From contig NZ_WMID02000030.1 of NCBI RefSeq assembly GCF_009711165.2, positions 10,104-74,103 on the forward strand: a stretch of 64,000 bases of DNA. Reading direction: 5' to 3'. This DNA is from Flavobacterium sp. MC2016-06. Its GTDB lineage: Bacteria; Bacteroidota; Bacteroidia; Flavobacteriales; Flavobacteriaceae. The position numbers and the translations under genes were made by a program. The notes below the pieces were generated by a model. The model had not been told where the DNA came from and ran no database searches. It saw only the letters and a list, made by a program, of their open reading frames with translations. The stretch's first letter is position 1. The number at the start of each line of letters is the position of its first letter. Shown piece after piece: positions 8,644 to 16,012 of this stretch.

Positions 8644-8694
8644 TGCAATTTTGTTGCAAATATACAATGAAATTCAATTCGCAACTATGTTGCG
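8644..8694. promoter_or_regulatory. Two 15-base GCAA(C) palindromes, candidate Fur/Zur operators
   Basis: TGCAATTTTGTTGCA (8644-8658) and CGCAACTATGTTGCG (8680-8694) have the same spacing and agree in 11 of 15 positions. They lie in the short divergent interval between the MerC and Fur-family genes, within 19 to 69 bases of both starts. This is where an autoregulating repressor would bind. A near-identical site occurs at 46581-46595. Confidence 0.6.
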
Positions 8695-8718
8695 TTAATA
8701 TTATTTAATCCATTTAAG

Positions 8719-9108
8719 ATGAAAACTTCAAGAAGCACCACAGCAAAGACGGCCGTTACAGAGATTCTTAGCAAATCTAAAGCGGCGCTTTCGCACAGTG
8801 AAATTTACAAACTAACGGCAGATTTATGCGACCGTGTTACGATTTATAGAATACTAGATCGTCTTTTAAATGACGACATCGTGCACAAAATTGTAGATCT
8901 TGACGGAACGGTAAAGTATGCAAAATGCCACCATGCACATCCTGTTACCATACACAATCATGCTCATTTTAGTTGTGAAAACTGCCACGAGATTACGTGT
9001 CTTGAAAGTGTAAAACCGAGTTACATTATTCCGCACAATTATAAAGTTAATGACATCAATTTTACATTGTCTGGATTGTGCCCGAATTGTTTAAATTCTA
9101 ACATTTAA
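8719..9108 (+). CDS. Fur-family metalloregulator (possibly Zur-like)
   Basis: 129 residues. The N-terminal winged helix (about 1-75) has the recognition segment DRVTIYRILDRLL (38-50). The metal-binding half has HHAH (71-74), HNHAHFSCENC (79-89) and the closing pair CPNC (121-124): two CxxC motifs that form the structural zinc site of Fur/Zur/PerR proteins. Such proteins repress metal-uptake genes when loaded with metal. It is divergent from a MerC-like gene over twin palindromes, which points to a local regulatory circuit. Zinc is my best guess for the co-repressor, but the sequence cannot separate Zur from Fur or PerR here. Confidence 0.88.
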   Translation: MKTSRSTTAKTAVTEILSKSKAALSHSEIYKLTADLCDRVTIYRILDRLLNDDIVHKIVDLDGTVKYAKCHHAHPVTIHNHAHFSCENCHEITCLESVKPSYIIPHNYKVNDINFTLSGLCPNCLNSNI

Positions 9109-9109
9109 G

Positions 9110-9127
9110 TTTTAGACTTGTCTAAAA
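9110..9127. promoter_or_regulatory. Candidate DtxR/MntR operator upstream of Nramp gene
   Basis: TTTTAGACTTGTCTAAAA is a perfect 8-2-8 dyad. It lies immediately upstream of a good promoter for the Nramp gene, and the DtxR-family gene follows that gene. It closely matches the site before the TonB receptor. Confidence 0.65.
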
Positions 9128-9133
9128 ATATTA

Positions 9134-9163
9134 TTGAGCGAATGTAATTTTTCTATATATTTG
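9134..9163 (+). promoter_or_regulatory. Flavobacterial promoter of the Nramp gene
   Basis: A TTG (9134-9136) and TATATTTG (9156-9163) separated by 19 bases fit the Bacteroidota consensus TTG-N17-23-TAnnTTTG. The start codon follows 19 bases after the -7 element. Confidence 0.6.
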
Positions 9164-9182
9164 GTAAATCAATATTTTTACA

Positions 9183-11063
9183 ATGACCAAATCTTTAGAA
9201 GAAGTTAACCAATCGGTTGCTACAGAGCATAAAAAAACAGGTTTTAGAAAAATTTTAGCCTTCTTAGGCCCAGCATATTTAGTAAGTGTAGGATATATGG
9301 ATCCAGGAAACTGGGCCACAGATATTGCTGGCGGAAGTCAGTTTGGCTATACTTTAGTATGGGTTTTATTAATGAGTAACCTGATGGCTCTGCTCCTTCA
9401 GAGCTTAAGTGCCCGCCTCGGAATTGTAACACAGCGCGATTTGGCACAGGCTTCTCGAGAAACATATTCTAAGTTCATCAATTACATTTTGTACTTTTTG
9501 GCCGAAATTGCGATTGCGGCCTGTGATTTGGCAGAAGTGCTGGGAATGGCTATTGGAATTAATCTATTATTTGACATTCCGCTTATTGAAGCCGTTATAA
9601 TTACAGTCTTAGATACATTTATACTCCTTTTCTTGATCAACAAAGGAATTCGTAAAATGGAAGCTTTTATAATTGCTTTGGTCGCGATTATTGGCTTCTC
9701 TTTTATTTTTGAAATGATTTTTGCGGAACCGGAAATGCATAAGGTTTTTGCCGGACTTATTCCTTCTATTCCAAATTCTGCTGCTCTATATATCGCAATC
9801 GGAATTATTGGTGCTACGGTAATGCCGCACAACTTATACTTACACTCTTCTTTGGTGCAGACTCGAAAATTCGACAGAACTCCTGCTGGAATCAAACAAG
9901 CGTTAAAATACAACTTCATCGATTCTACAATTGCTTTAAATCTGGCGTTTTTTGTAAATGCTGCGATTTTGATTCTTGCTGCTGCGACTTTTCATAAAAA
10001 TGGAATGTTTGAGGTAGCGGAAATTCAAGATGCTCATAAATTTTTAGAACCCATGTTAGGAACCAAATGGGCTCCTGTTTTGTTTGCTGTTGCATTGATT
10101 GCTGCCGGACAAAGCTCAACGGTTACGGGAACTTTGGCTGGACAAATTGTAATGGAAGGTTATCTGCATTTACGTATTCAGCCTTGGGTACGTAGAATTA
10201 TAACCCGCTTAATTGCTATTGTTCCTGCAGTTATTGTGATTTTAATTTATGGGGAAAGCGTAACTGGGAAATTATTGATTCTGAGTCAGGTTATTTTGAG
10301 TTTACAATTAGGTTTTGCTATTATTCCGCTAATTCATTTTGTGAGTGATAAATCTAAAATGAATGGTTTTCATATTTCTAAAACTACACAAGTTGTTTCT
10401 TGGATTATTGCTGCAATCATTGTTTCATTGAATGCAAAATTAGTTTACGATGAAATTAATTCTTGGCTTGAAAGTTCAAATCATCCAATACTGCTTTGGC
10501 TTACGGTTGTTCCGCTTGCTTTCGGATTCTTGGCTTTACTGCTTTACATTATTGCAAAACCATTTATTGCCAAAGCAAAAGACAAAATGATAAACCATTC
10601 ACCTCATCATTTGAAATTGCAATTTTCACCAAGAGAAAGTAAAAGTATTCAAAACATAGCTGTTTCGGTCGATTTTTCTAAAGCGGATGAAGCTGCACTA
10701 AACAAAGCCTTTGAATTGGGCGGAATTGACACGCAGTATACTTTAATTCACATTGTAGAAACCGTCGGCGCATTGATCTATGGCGTTAATGTACACGATC
10801 ATGAAACTACTATTGACGAAAAATTACTATTAGAATACAAACAAATGCTTTCGGAGAAAGGTTTCAAAATCGAAACACAGCTTGGTTTTGGCAAACCAAA
10901 CAAAGTAATTCCGAAAATCATTAACGAAGGCAATTTTGATATTTTGGTTATGGGAACGCACGGTCACACTGGTTTAAAGGATATTCTTTTTGGCACAACA
11001 GTAGACAAACTGCGTCATAAAATTTCGATACCTTTGTTGATTGTTAAATGTGCGGAGCTATGA
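9183..11063 (+). CDS. mntH: Nramp divalent-metal transporter fused to a UspA domain
   Basis: 626 residues. Residues about 20-470 are an Nramp transporter with 11 predicted helices and both metal-site motifs: DPGN (40-43, helix 1) and MPHN (214-217, helix 6). It imports Mn2+ (perhaps Fe2+) with protons across the inner membrane. Residues about 485-626 are a universal stress protein domain ending in GTHGHTGLKDILFGTT, which has the ATP-binding pattern GxxG-x9-G(S/T). Most MntH proteins are about 410-450 residues with no such tail, so the C-terminal domain may regulate transport by nucleotide. A DtxR-type palindrome and a good promoter precede it, and a DtxR-family gene follows. Confidence 0.92.
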   Translation: MTKSLEEVNQSVATEHKKTGFRKILAFLGPAYLVSVGYMDPGNWATDIAGGSQFGYTLVWVLLMSNLMALLLQSLSARLGIVTQRDLAQASRETYSKFINYILYFLAEIAIAACDLAEVLGMAIGINLLFDIPLIEAVIITVLDTFILLFLINKGIRKMEAFIIALVAIIGFSFIFEMIFAEPEMHKVFAGLIPSIPNSAALYIAIGIIGATVMPHNLYLHSSLVQTRKFDRTPAGIKQALKYNFIDSTIALNLAFFVNAAILILAAATFHKNGMFEVAEIQDAHKFLEPMLGTKWAPVLFAVALIAAGQSSTVTGTLAGQIVMEGYLHLRIQPWVRRIITRLIAIVPAVIVILIYGESVTGKLLILSQVILSLQLGFAIIPLIHFVSDKSKMNGFHISKTTQVVSWIIAAIIVSLNAKLVYDEINSWLESSNHPILLWLTVVPLAFGFLALLLYIIAKPFIAKAKDKMINHSPHHLKLQFSPRESKSIQNIAVSVDFSKADEAALNKAFELGGIDTQYTLIHIVETVGALIYGVNVHDHETTIDEKLLLEYKQMLSEKGFKIETQLGFGKPNKVIPKIINEGNFDILVMGTHGHTGLKDILFGTTVDKLRHKISIPLLIVKCAEL

Positions 11064-11145
11064 GCTATGAGTTATAAATTATGAGTTATGAGTTTTTGAA
11101 ACTTGAAACCTGGAACTTGAAACTTGAAACTTTAAAACTCCAAAC
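11056..11145. repeat. Direct-repeat run (GAGTTATGA / AACTTGAAAC)
   Basis: Between the Nramp and DtxR genes are three to four degenerate copies of GAGCTATGAGTTATAA followed by about four copies of AACTTGAAAC(T/C). The first overlaps the Nramp stop. The AACTTGAAAC unit recurs at 23189-23259 and 23831-23882. Confidence 0.7.
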
Positions 11146-11161
11146 CTTATTATCTTAAAAA

Positions 11162-11815
11162 ATGACTTTCTCAGAAGAAAACTACTTAAAAGCGATATAC
11201 CATCTTACTGCTTCTCTCGAAACAGAAGTAAGTACTAATTCTATTGCCGAAATGATGGAAACCAAAGCTTCATCGGTTACGGATATGTTGAAAAAACTAT
11301 CGGATAAAGGTTTGGTTAATTATAAAAAATACCAAGGTGTTTCTTTGACGGAAAACGGAAAACTTGCTGCAAAAATGATTGTTAGAAAACACCGTCTTTG
11401 GGAAGTGTTTTTGGTAGAAAAATTGAATTTTTCTTGGGATGAAGTTCATGATATTGCAGAGCAGTTAGAACACATCAAATCGGAACAGTTGATTAACCGT
11501 TTGGATGATTTTCTTGGAAACCCAACAGAAGATCCTCATGGCGACCCGATTCCAGATGCAAACGGACGTATTGTAAAAATCGAAAAACAACTGCTTTCTG
11601 AATTAGAAGAAGGTCAAGTAGGCGTTTGTGTTGGCGTAAAAGATACTTCTTCGGAGTTTCTGAAATATCTAGACAAACAAGAAATTGCTTTGGGTTCTAA
11701 AATTGAATCTATTTCTAAAGAATCTTTTGATTTGTCTTTAAAAATCAAAGTTGACAATAGAGAATTGTCTATTTCTAATAAAATTGCTTCTAACTTATTT
11801 GTAAAATTGGTTTAA
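11162..11815 (+). CDS. DtxR-family metal-dependent repressor
   Basis: 217 residues. The N-terminal helix-turn-helix (about 1-65) has SVTDMLKKLSDKGLVNYKKYQGVSLT. The dimerisation/metal domain (about 70-140) includes KHRLWEVFL and DEVHDIAEQLEHI with conserved His and Glu ligands. The C-terminal 75 residues are the FeoA-like SH3 fold found in full-length DtxR/IdeR and absent from short MntR. It would repress metal-uptake genes with Fe2+ or Mn2+ bound. Lying 98 bases after mntH, with a matching palindrome upstream of that gene and of the TonB receptor, it is the natural candidate for both. Whether manganese or iron is sensed cannot be decided from the sequence. Confidence 0.9.
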   Translation: MTFSEENYLKAIYHLTASLETEVSTNSIAEMMETKASSVTDMLKKLSDKGLVNYKKYQGVSLTENGKLAAKMIVRKHRLWEVFLVEKLNFSWDEVHDIAEQLEHIKSEQLINRLDDFLGNPTEDPHGDPIPDANGRIVKIEKQLLSELEEGQVGVCVGVKDTSSEFLKYLDKQEIALGSKIESISKESFDLSLKIKVDNRELSISNKIASNLFVKLV

Positions 11816-11843
11816 TCCGAGTTTCCAAAATAGATCATATTCA

Positions 11844-11869
11844 AAAAGGCTTCCAAATGGAAGCCTTTT
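11844..11869. terminator. Intrinsic terminator after DtxR-family gene (copy 1)
   Basis: A perfect 12-bp stem (AAAAGGCTTCCA / TGGAAGCCTTTT) begins 28 bases after the stop. The same hairpin core recurs at 11998-12021. Confidence 0.85.
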
Positions 11870-11878
11870 AATTTTAAT

Positions 11879-11968
11879 CTTTGCGTCTCTACAACTTTGC
11901 GAGAAACTAAGACTTTACTTTATAAAGCTTATAAATTAAAAATCTCGCAAAGGCGCGAAGGCGCAAAG
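11879..11968. repeat. Imperfect palindromic repeat, CTTTGCG type (copy 1)
   Basis: 26-base arms at 11879-11904 and 11943-11968, built of CTTTGCG...CTTTGCGAGA, with a 38-base AT-rich centre. The arms agree at about 20 of 26 positions. A second, better-matched copy lies at 12033-12118. Confidence 0.8.
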
Positions 11969-11997
11969 GTTTTATACTTTTTTTGCTTTCCATATAA

Positions 11998-12021
11998 AAA
12001 GGCTTCCAAATGGAAGCCTTT
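11998..12021. terminator. Intrinsic terminator hairpin (copy 2)
   Basis: An 11-bp stem AAAGGCTTCCA / TGGAAGCCTTT is identical in core to 11844-11869. It lies between two palindromic repeats, so hairpin plus repeat seems to have been duplicated as a unit. Confidence 0.7.
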
Positions 12022-12032
12022 CTTATTTTAAA

Positions 12033-12118
12033 CTTTGCGACTCTGCGACTTTGCGAGATTTTAAAACAGTAAGAACTTAATAAATCTTAGTTTCTCGCAA
12101 AGTCGCAGAGACGCGAAG
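12033..12118. repeat. Palindromic repeat, CTTTGCG type (copy 2)
   Basis: 26-base arms at 12033-12058 and 12093-12118 match in 24 of 26 positions. It ends just 7 bases before the stop of the minus-strand di-heme gene, so it may act as its 3' end structure. Together with the previous three entries it fills the 310-base gap 11816-12125. Confidence 0.8.
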
Positions 12119-12125
12119 GTTTTTA

Positions 12126-13523
12126 TTAAAGTGAATTTATAAATGCTAGCAAATCTTCTCGTTCTGTAGCGCTTAACTTTTTGTACTTGTCTTTTGCTTT
12201 CTGTGCTTCGCCTCCATGCCAAAGAATGGCTTCTTCAACATTTCTAGCTCTACCGTCATGCAATAAGTTAGTATGTCCGTTTACCGTTTTAATCAATCCA
12301 ATTCCCCATAAAGCAGGAGTTTTCCATTCAGAACCTGTAGCTTTAAAATCAATTGCGTTGTCGGCTAAACCAGCGCCCATATCGTGCAGTAAAAGATCGG
12401 TATAAGGACGAATAGTTTGATTTCGCAATACTTCAATCGGATGTGTATTTCCTGTTTGAATTTTAGGAATATGACAACTTGTGCATCCAATGGTCTCAAA
12501 TGATTTTTTCCCTCTCAATACATTTTGATCGGTATAATTTCTACGTCCCGGAACTGCCAATGTACTTGAATACACAACCATTCGGTCTAAATTTATATCT
12601 GTAATTTCTGGTTCGCCTCCGTTTGGAATCGCAGTTAAATCTACGCCCGCTGGACCACTTTCAAAAGGAAACAAACTCGAAGTAATTCCCATATCTCCAG
12701 ATAATGCACCTGCAACCTGCTGTTTGATATTAGGCTGATTGGCTTTCCATCCAAATCGACCCATCTTTGTTGAGTTTGATGCAAAGTCATATACATAATT
12801 TGGTCTTCCAGAAATACCGTCTCCGTTAGTATCGTTTTCATCGGCAAAACCTAAAATGGTGCTTTCTGAAATGGCTTCCAACAATCCCAAACCAATAATT
12901 TGATTCGCAATTCTAGGTGACATCTGCACAGTGGCCAAAGGACCATAACCTAAATTGGTAATCGTATAAATTGGTTTCTGCAAAGTAACTACAGTTCCAT
13001 CGTCTAAAGTTTCAGTTATTGGCTGATAGCTGATGGTAAATTGACCTTCGGCAGTTTGTCCTAAAATAGCATGATCTTGCAATTGTCCACCATAAATAGG
13101 ATCTGTAAAACCAATACCGTTTGCATCCTGTCCACCAATTGTGAAACGGAAAAGTAATCCCGCTCTATCTTCACCATCAAACAATGGCGGTCTTCCGCGT
13201 CCGTCTTTAAAGTGACAGCTTGAACAAGAATGAGCATTAAAAAAAGGCCCTAAACCATCTCGCGCCGTTGTAGAAGAAGGAGCTGAAACCCAGCTTTGTC
13301 TAAAAAATGAATTTCCGACACCAAAATCAGACTGTTGATCAAATGTAAGCGTTGGAGCAAAAAAACCAAAGGCTTCTTCACTGGTATTAAAAACGGTTGT
13401 TTCTCCACCAGAAAACTGCTCTCCATCCTCAGCCGTCAGCGGCATATAACTATCGTCGCTATCACTACAACTTTGAAGTGTAAAACAAACAATAACAAAT
13501 AAATAGACTCTTAAATTCTTCAT
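12126..13523 (-). CDS. Di-heme oxidoreductase family lipoprotein (DUF1111, c-type cytochrome)
   Basis: I start at 13523 (MKNLRVYLF), which gives a lipoprotein signal (LQSC, Cys19); the product is 465 residues. Two CxxCH heme-c sites are seen: CSSCH at 100-104 and CTSCH at 347-351. Other family marks are SFFRQSWVSAP, RDGLGPFFNAHSC near heme 1 and LLHDMGAGLAD, and LLHDGRARNVEEAILWHGGEA near the C-terminus. The family (formerly called thiol oxidoreductase) resembles di-heme peroxidases. It is often paired with imelysin genes, as in the icmP region of Pseudomonas, and is thought to work in iron uptake or reduction at the envelope. It follows imelysin on the same strand. Confidence 0.9.
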   Translation of the reverse strand: MKNLRVYLFVIVCFTLQSCSDSDDSYMPLTAEDGEQFSGGETTVFNTSEEAFGFFAPTLTFDQQSDFGVGNSFFRQSWVSAPSSTTARDGLGPFFNAHSCSSCHFKDGRGRPPLFDGEDRAGLLFRFTIGGQDANGIGFTDPIYGGQLQDHAILGQTAEGQFTISYQPITETLDDGTVVTLQKPIYTITNLGYGPLATVQMSPRIANQIIGLGLLEAISESTILGFADENDTNGDGISGRPNYVYDFASNSTKMGRFGWKANQPNIKQQVAGALSGDMGITSSLFPFESGPAGVDLTAIPNGGEPEITDINLDRMVVYSSTLAVPGRRNYTDQNVLRGKKSFETIGCTSCHIPKIQTGNTHPIEVLRNQTIRPYTDLLLHDMGAGLADNAIDFKATGSEWKTPALWGIGLIKTVNGHTNLLHDGRARNVEEAILWHGGEAQKAKDKYKKLSATEREDLLAFINSL

Positions 13524-13534
13524 CGTATATACAG

Positions 13535-13563
13535 AAAAAGTGCTCCGCAAAGGAACACTTTTT
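13535..13563 (-). terminator. Intra-operon hairpin between imelysin and di-heme genes
   Basis: Arms AAAAAGTGTTCC and GGAGCACTTTTT (minus strand) pair fully in RNA, including one G-U, around a 5-base loop and end in a U-run. It may attenuate the di-heme gene relative to imelysin. Confidence 0.6.
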
Positions 13564-13587
13564 GTTTTAATTTTTCAATACTATTGA

Positions 13588-14763
13588 TTACCCATTAACG
13601 GTTACACCAATTTTTGTAGCTCCCGCAAGTAAATTCTGTCCAAACACAATTAATTGTGCAACAGCAACTTTCACTTTTGCTCCTTCTACAGAAGTTGGTC
13701 CGCCTGAAATTGCTAAATCAAAAGGAATCAAAATAGCAGCCACTTTAGTAGTTGAAGCTGTCATTGCAGTTTCTGTATCGGTAAAAGTTGCAGCATCTGC
13801 TTGTTTTACTAAATCTTCTAAAGAAGGTCCGTCAATAGATCCGTATTTTCCTTGATATACATCAATAACACCTTGTAAATTTAAAGCGATATCTCTGTGC
13901 GTATTATCACTAAAGCAAGAATGCTCGTCTTCTTGATTTGCATTTTCTACCGCTGTGTTCATACGCTCAATTGGCAATTCAGTTGTAACTAAAGTTACAA
14001 TTCCTAAATACATATTTTGAAGCGCTTCACTTTCAGGCATAGCCAAAAATTTAGTTCTGTAAACACCGCCAACTTTCCATTGTTGTACTAAATAATCTAA
14101 ATTATCAGTCAATAAATCAGCACACATTTTTAAATAATCAGCTCTTCTACCTTGGTTAGAAGCAGTTCCACCCGTTTTTAAATAATCTGTGTAAGGTCTT
14201 TGTCCAGGCAATTTTGCAGAAGGAGCTGTTAAATCTTGTCCCCACAACAAAAATTCGATTGCGTGATATCCAACACTAATGTTTTTTTCGTCTTCGTCTA
14301 ATCCGTTTTCATCGATTAAGATTTGTTTAGACAATGTTGGGAATGCAGTTGTATTGTTTATGATACCAGCATTTGCATCACCGTCAACATAATCAATAAA
14401 GTTTTCGTCTAATGGCCAAGAATTTATTAGTCCTTCGGGTCCGTTGTCATCACCATCAATTGGTCCGTTTGCAAAACGAAACGCTTCAGTAGTTCCGTAA
14501 CTTTCTCTAGAGTTTTTCCAAGCTGTTTTTGCAGCTGTAAAATTAGCGTCTGTTGGGGTAGCAGTAAAAGTTGTGATTGCAGTTTCTAAAAGAACAGCAT
14601 CATCATACGCTTTTTTGTAATTAGCATAAACGATATCTGCATAATTTGCAATTACTTCTTTTTTAGTAACATTAGATGATCCATTATTATCATCACCATT
14701 ACAGGCAAAAAAAGTCATTCCAGCAAATAAAGCCAAAGCAACTTTTGGATATAGGTTTTTCAT
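13588..14763 (-). CDS. Imelysin-family lipoprotein with GxHxxE
   Basis: 391 residues with a lipoprotein signal (FFAC, Cys21), then the all-helical imelysin fold. The defining motif GYHAIE is at residues 165-170, followed by FLLWGQDL, and a later conserved stretch LPIERMNTAVENANQEDEHSCFSDNTHRD... holds the C-terminal half. Imelysins are iron-regulated periplasmic or outer-membrane proteins related to EfeO; the peptidase activity first reported is doubtful, and metal binding is the likely role. It is the first gene of the minus-strand operon and divergent from a second imelysin-like gene, with a well-formed promoter between them. Confidence 0.92.
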   Translation of the reverse strand: MKNLYPKVALALFAGMTFFACNGDDNNGSSNVTKKEVIANYADIVYANYKKAYDDAVLLETAITTFTATPTDANFTAAKTAWKNSRESYGTTEAFRFANGPIDGDDNGPEGLINSWPLDENFIDYVDGDANAGIINNTTAFPTLSKQILIDENGLDEDEKNISVGYHAIEFLLWGQDLTAPSAKLPGQRPYTDYLKTGGTASNQGRRADYLKMCADLLTDNLDYLVQQWKVGGVYRTKFLAMPESEALQNMYLGIVTLVTTELPIERMNTAVENANQEDEHSCFSDNTHRDIALNLQGVIDVYQGKYGSIDGPSLEDLVKQADAATFTDTETAMTASTTKVAAILIPFDLAISGGPTSVEGAKVKVAVAQLIVFGQNLLAGATKIGVTVNG

Positions 14764-14794
14764 ATTGTTTTATTTAGAACAGTTAAATATAGCG

Positions 14795-14824
14795 CAAATG
14801 TAAGCGTTTTCAGCACCTTAGCAA
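14795..14824 (-). promoter_or_regulatory. Promoter of the imelysin / di-heme operon
   Basis: On the minus strand TTG (14822-14824) and TACATTTG (14795-14802) are 19 bases apart, an exact fit to TTG-N17-23-TAnnTTTG. A small dyad, ATTTAGAATAAAT (14830-14842), lies just upstream and is shared with the divergent operon, whose own -7 (TATTTTTG, 14867-14874) follows. It is a possible iron-regulator site, unproven. Confidence 0.6.
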
Positions 14825-14891
14825 ATTTTATTTAGAATAAATATGCATAAGTTTGATTCGCTTTTGTATTTTTGACAAAATTTACATCAAA

Positions 14892-16010
14892 ATGAAGAAA
14901 CTTATTTTCCTTTTAGGCTTAATTACCACTATAATAGCCTGTTCATCAGGAGGTGATGGTGATTCGAATACAAATGGCAATAATTATGACAGAGCTGCAC
15001 TTTTAACAAACTGGGCAGATAATATTATAATTCCGAGTTATGAAAATTATCAAGCAAAAGTCGCAGCCTTAGTGACAAATGCAAATACTTTTACAACTAC
15101 TCCTACCGAAGCCAATTTACAAACCCTAAGAACAAGCTGGTTTGAAGCTTACAAAGCGTATCAATATGTGGCACTTTATGGTTTTGGCAAAGCCGAAGAA
15201 ACTAGTTTTAAAGAAATTTCTAATACCATTCCAACAAGTACAAGCGGTATTGACGCTAATATTTCTTCAGGAAGTTACAACCTAGATTTACAGGCGCAAT
15301 TTGCTAAAGCTGGTTTACCTGGTTTAGATTATCTGCTTAATGGTTTGGGTGCAAATGATACAGTAATAGTTGGATTTTACACTACTAATGCTAAAGCGGC
15401 AAACTATAAAGCTTACCTAACCGCAGTTACAGCAAAACTAAAATCCGCTGTAGACGTAGTAGTAACGGACTGGAAATCTGGTTTTAGAGACAGCTACGTA
15501 AAAAACACAGGAACATCTGTAAGCGGTGCAGTAAATATTACGACTAACAATTTTGTAAAAAATCTTGAAAAAGACATTAGGACCATAAAAGTTGGAATTC
15601 CTGCTGGTCTTTTCTCAAATGGTGTAAAATATCCTGAAAAAACAGAAGCGTTGTTTAAAGGAAATGCTTCAAAAGAATTACTAACGATTTCGATTCAAGC
15701 ACATCAGGATTTCTTTAACGGAAAACATTTTGGATCAGCAACCACGGGACCAAGTTTAAAAACCTATTTAGATTTTGTAAATGCTGTACGCGACGGTCAA
15801 AAACTAAGTGATTTAATCACTGCTCAATATACCGCAATTGCAACTACAAATGCTAATCTAAACAGCAGTCTTGCCGATCAGATTAATACTGATAATACTA
15901 AAGTTGTTGCTTCTTACGATGCTATTCAAAAAAATGTTCTTTATACCAAATTAGACATGATGCAAGCGCTAAACATTTCAATCGATTATGTTGATGGCGA
16001 TGGCGACTAA
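14892..16010 (+). CDS. Imelysin-like lipoprotein lacking the GxHxxE motif
   Basis: The ATG at 14892 (MKKLIFLLGL) is chosen because it opens a lipoprotein signal (IIAC, Cys17); an upstream in-frame ATG at 14853 lies in the promoter. 372 residues with the imelysin helical pattern: NWADNIIIPSYENYQAKV, LRTSWFEAYKAYQ, and AKAGLPGLDYLLNG. At the motif site the sequence is GLPGLD (141-146), so His and Glu of GxHxxE are replaced by Pro and Asp. It may bind another metal or serve as a partner rather than as an iron binder. It heads a plus-strand operon with HTTM and TonB receptor genes; the stop is 2 bases before the next start. Confidence 0.88.
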   Translation: MKKLIFLLGLITTIIACSSGGDGDSNTNGNNYDRAALLTNWADNIIIPSYENYQAKVAALVTNANTFTTTPTEANLQTLRTSWFEAYKAYQYVALYGFGKAEETSFKEISNTIPTSTSGIDANISSGSYNLDLQAQFAKAGLPGLDYLLNGLGANDTVIVGFYTTNAKAANYKAYLTAVTAKLKSAVDVVVTDWKSGFRDSYVKNTGTSVSGAVNITTNNFVKNLEKDIRTIKVGIPAGLFSNGVKYPEKTEALFKGNASKELLTISIQAHQDFFNGKHFGSATTGPSLKTYLDFVNAVRDGQKLSDLITAQYTAIATTNANLNSSLADQINTDNTKVVASYDAIQKNVLYTKLDMMQALNISIDYVDGDGD

Positions 16011-16012
16011 GA

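Noticed and set aside
12126..13523. Di-heme protein as cytochrome c peroxidase (CcpA/MauG)
   Set aside because: The spacing and motifs (LLHDMGAGLAD, LLHDGRARNVEEAILWHGGEA) fit the DUF1111 family better than classic peroxidases.
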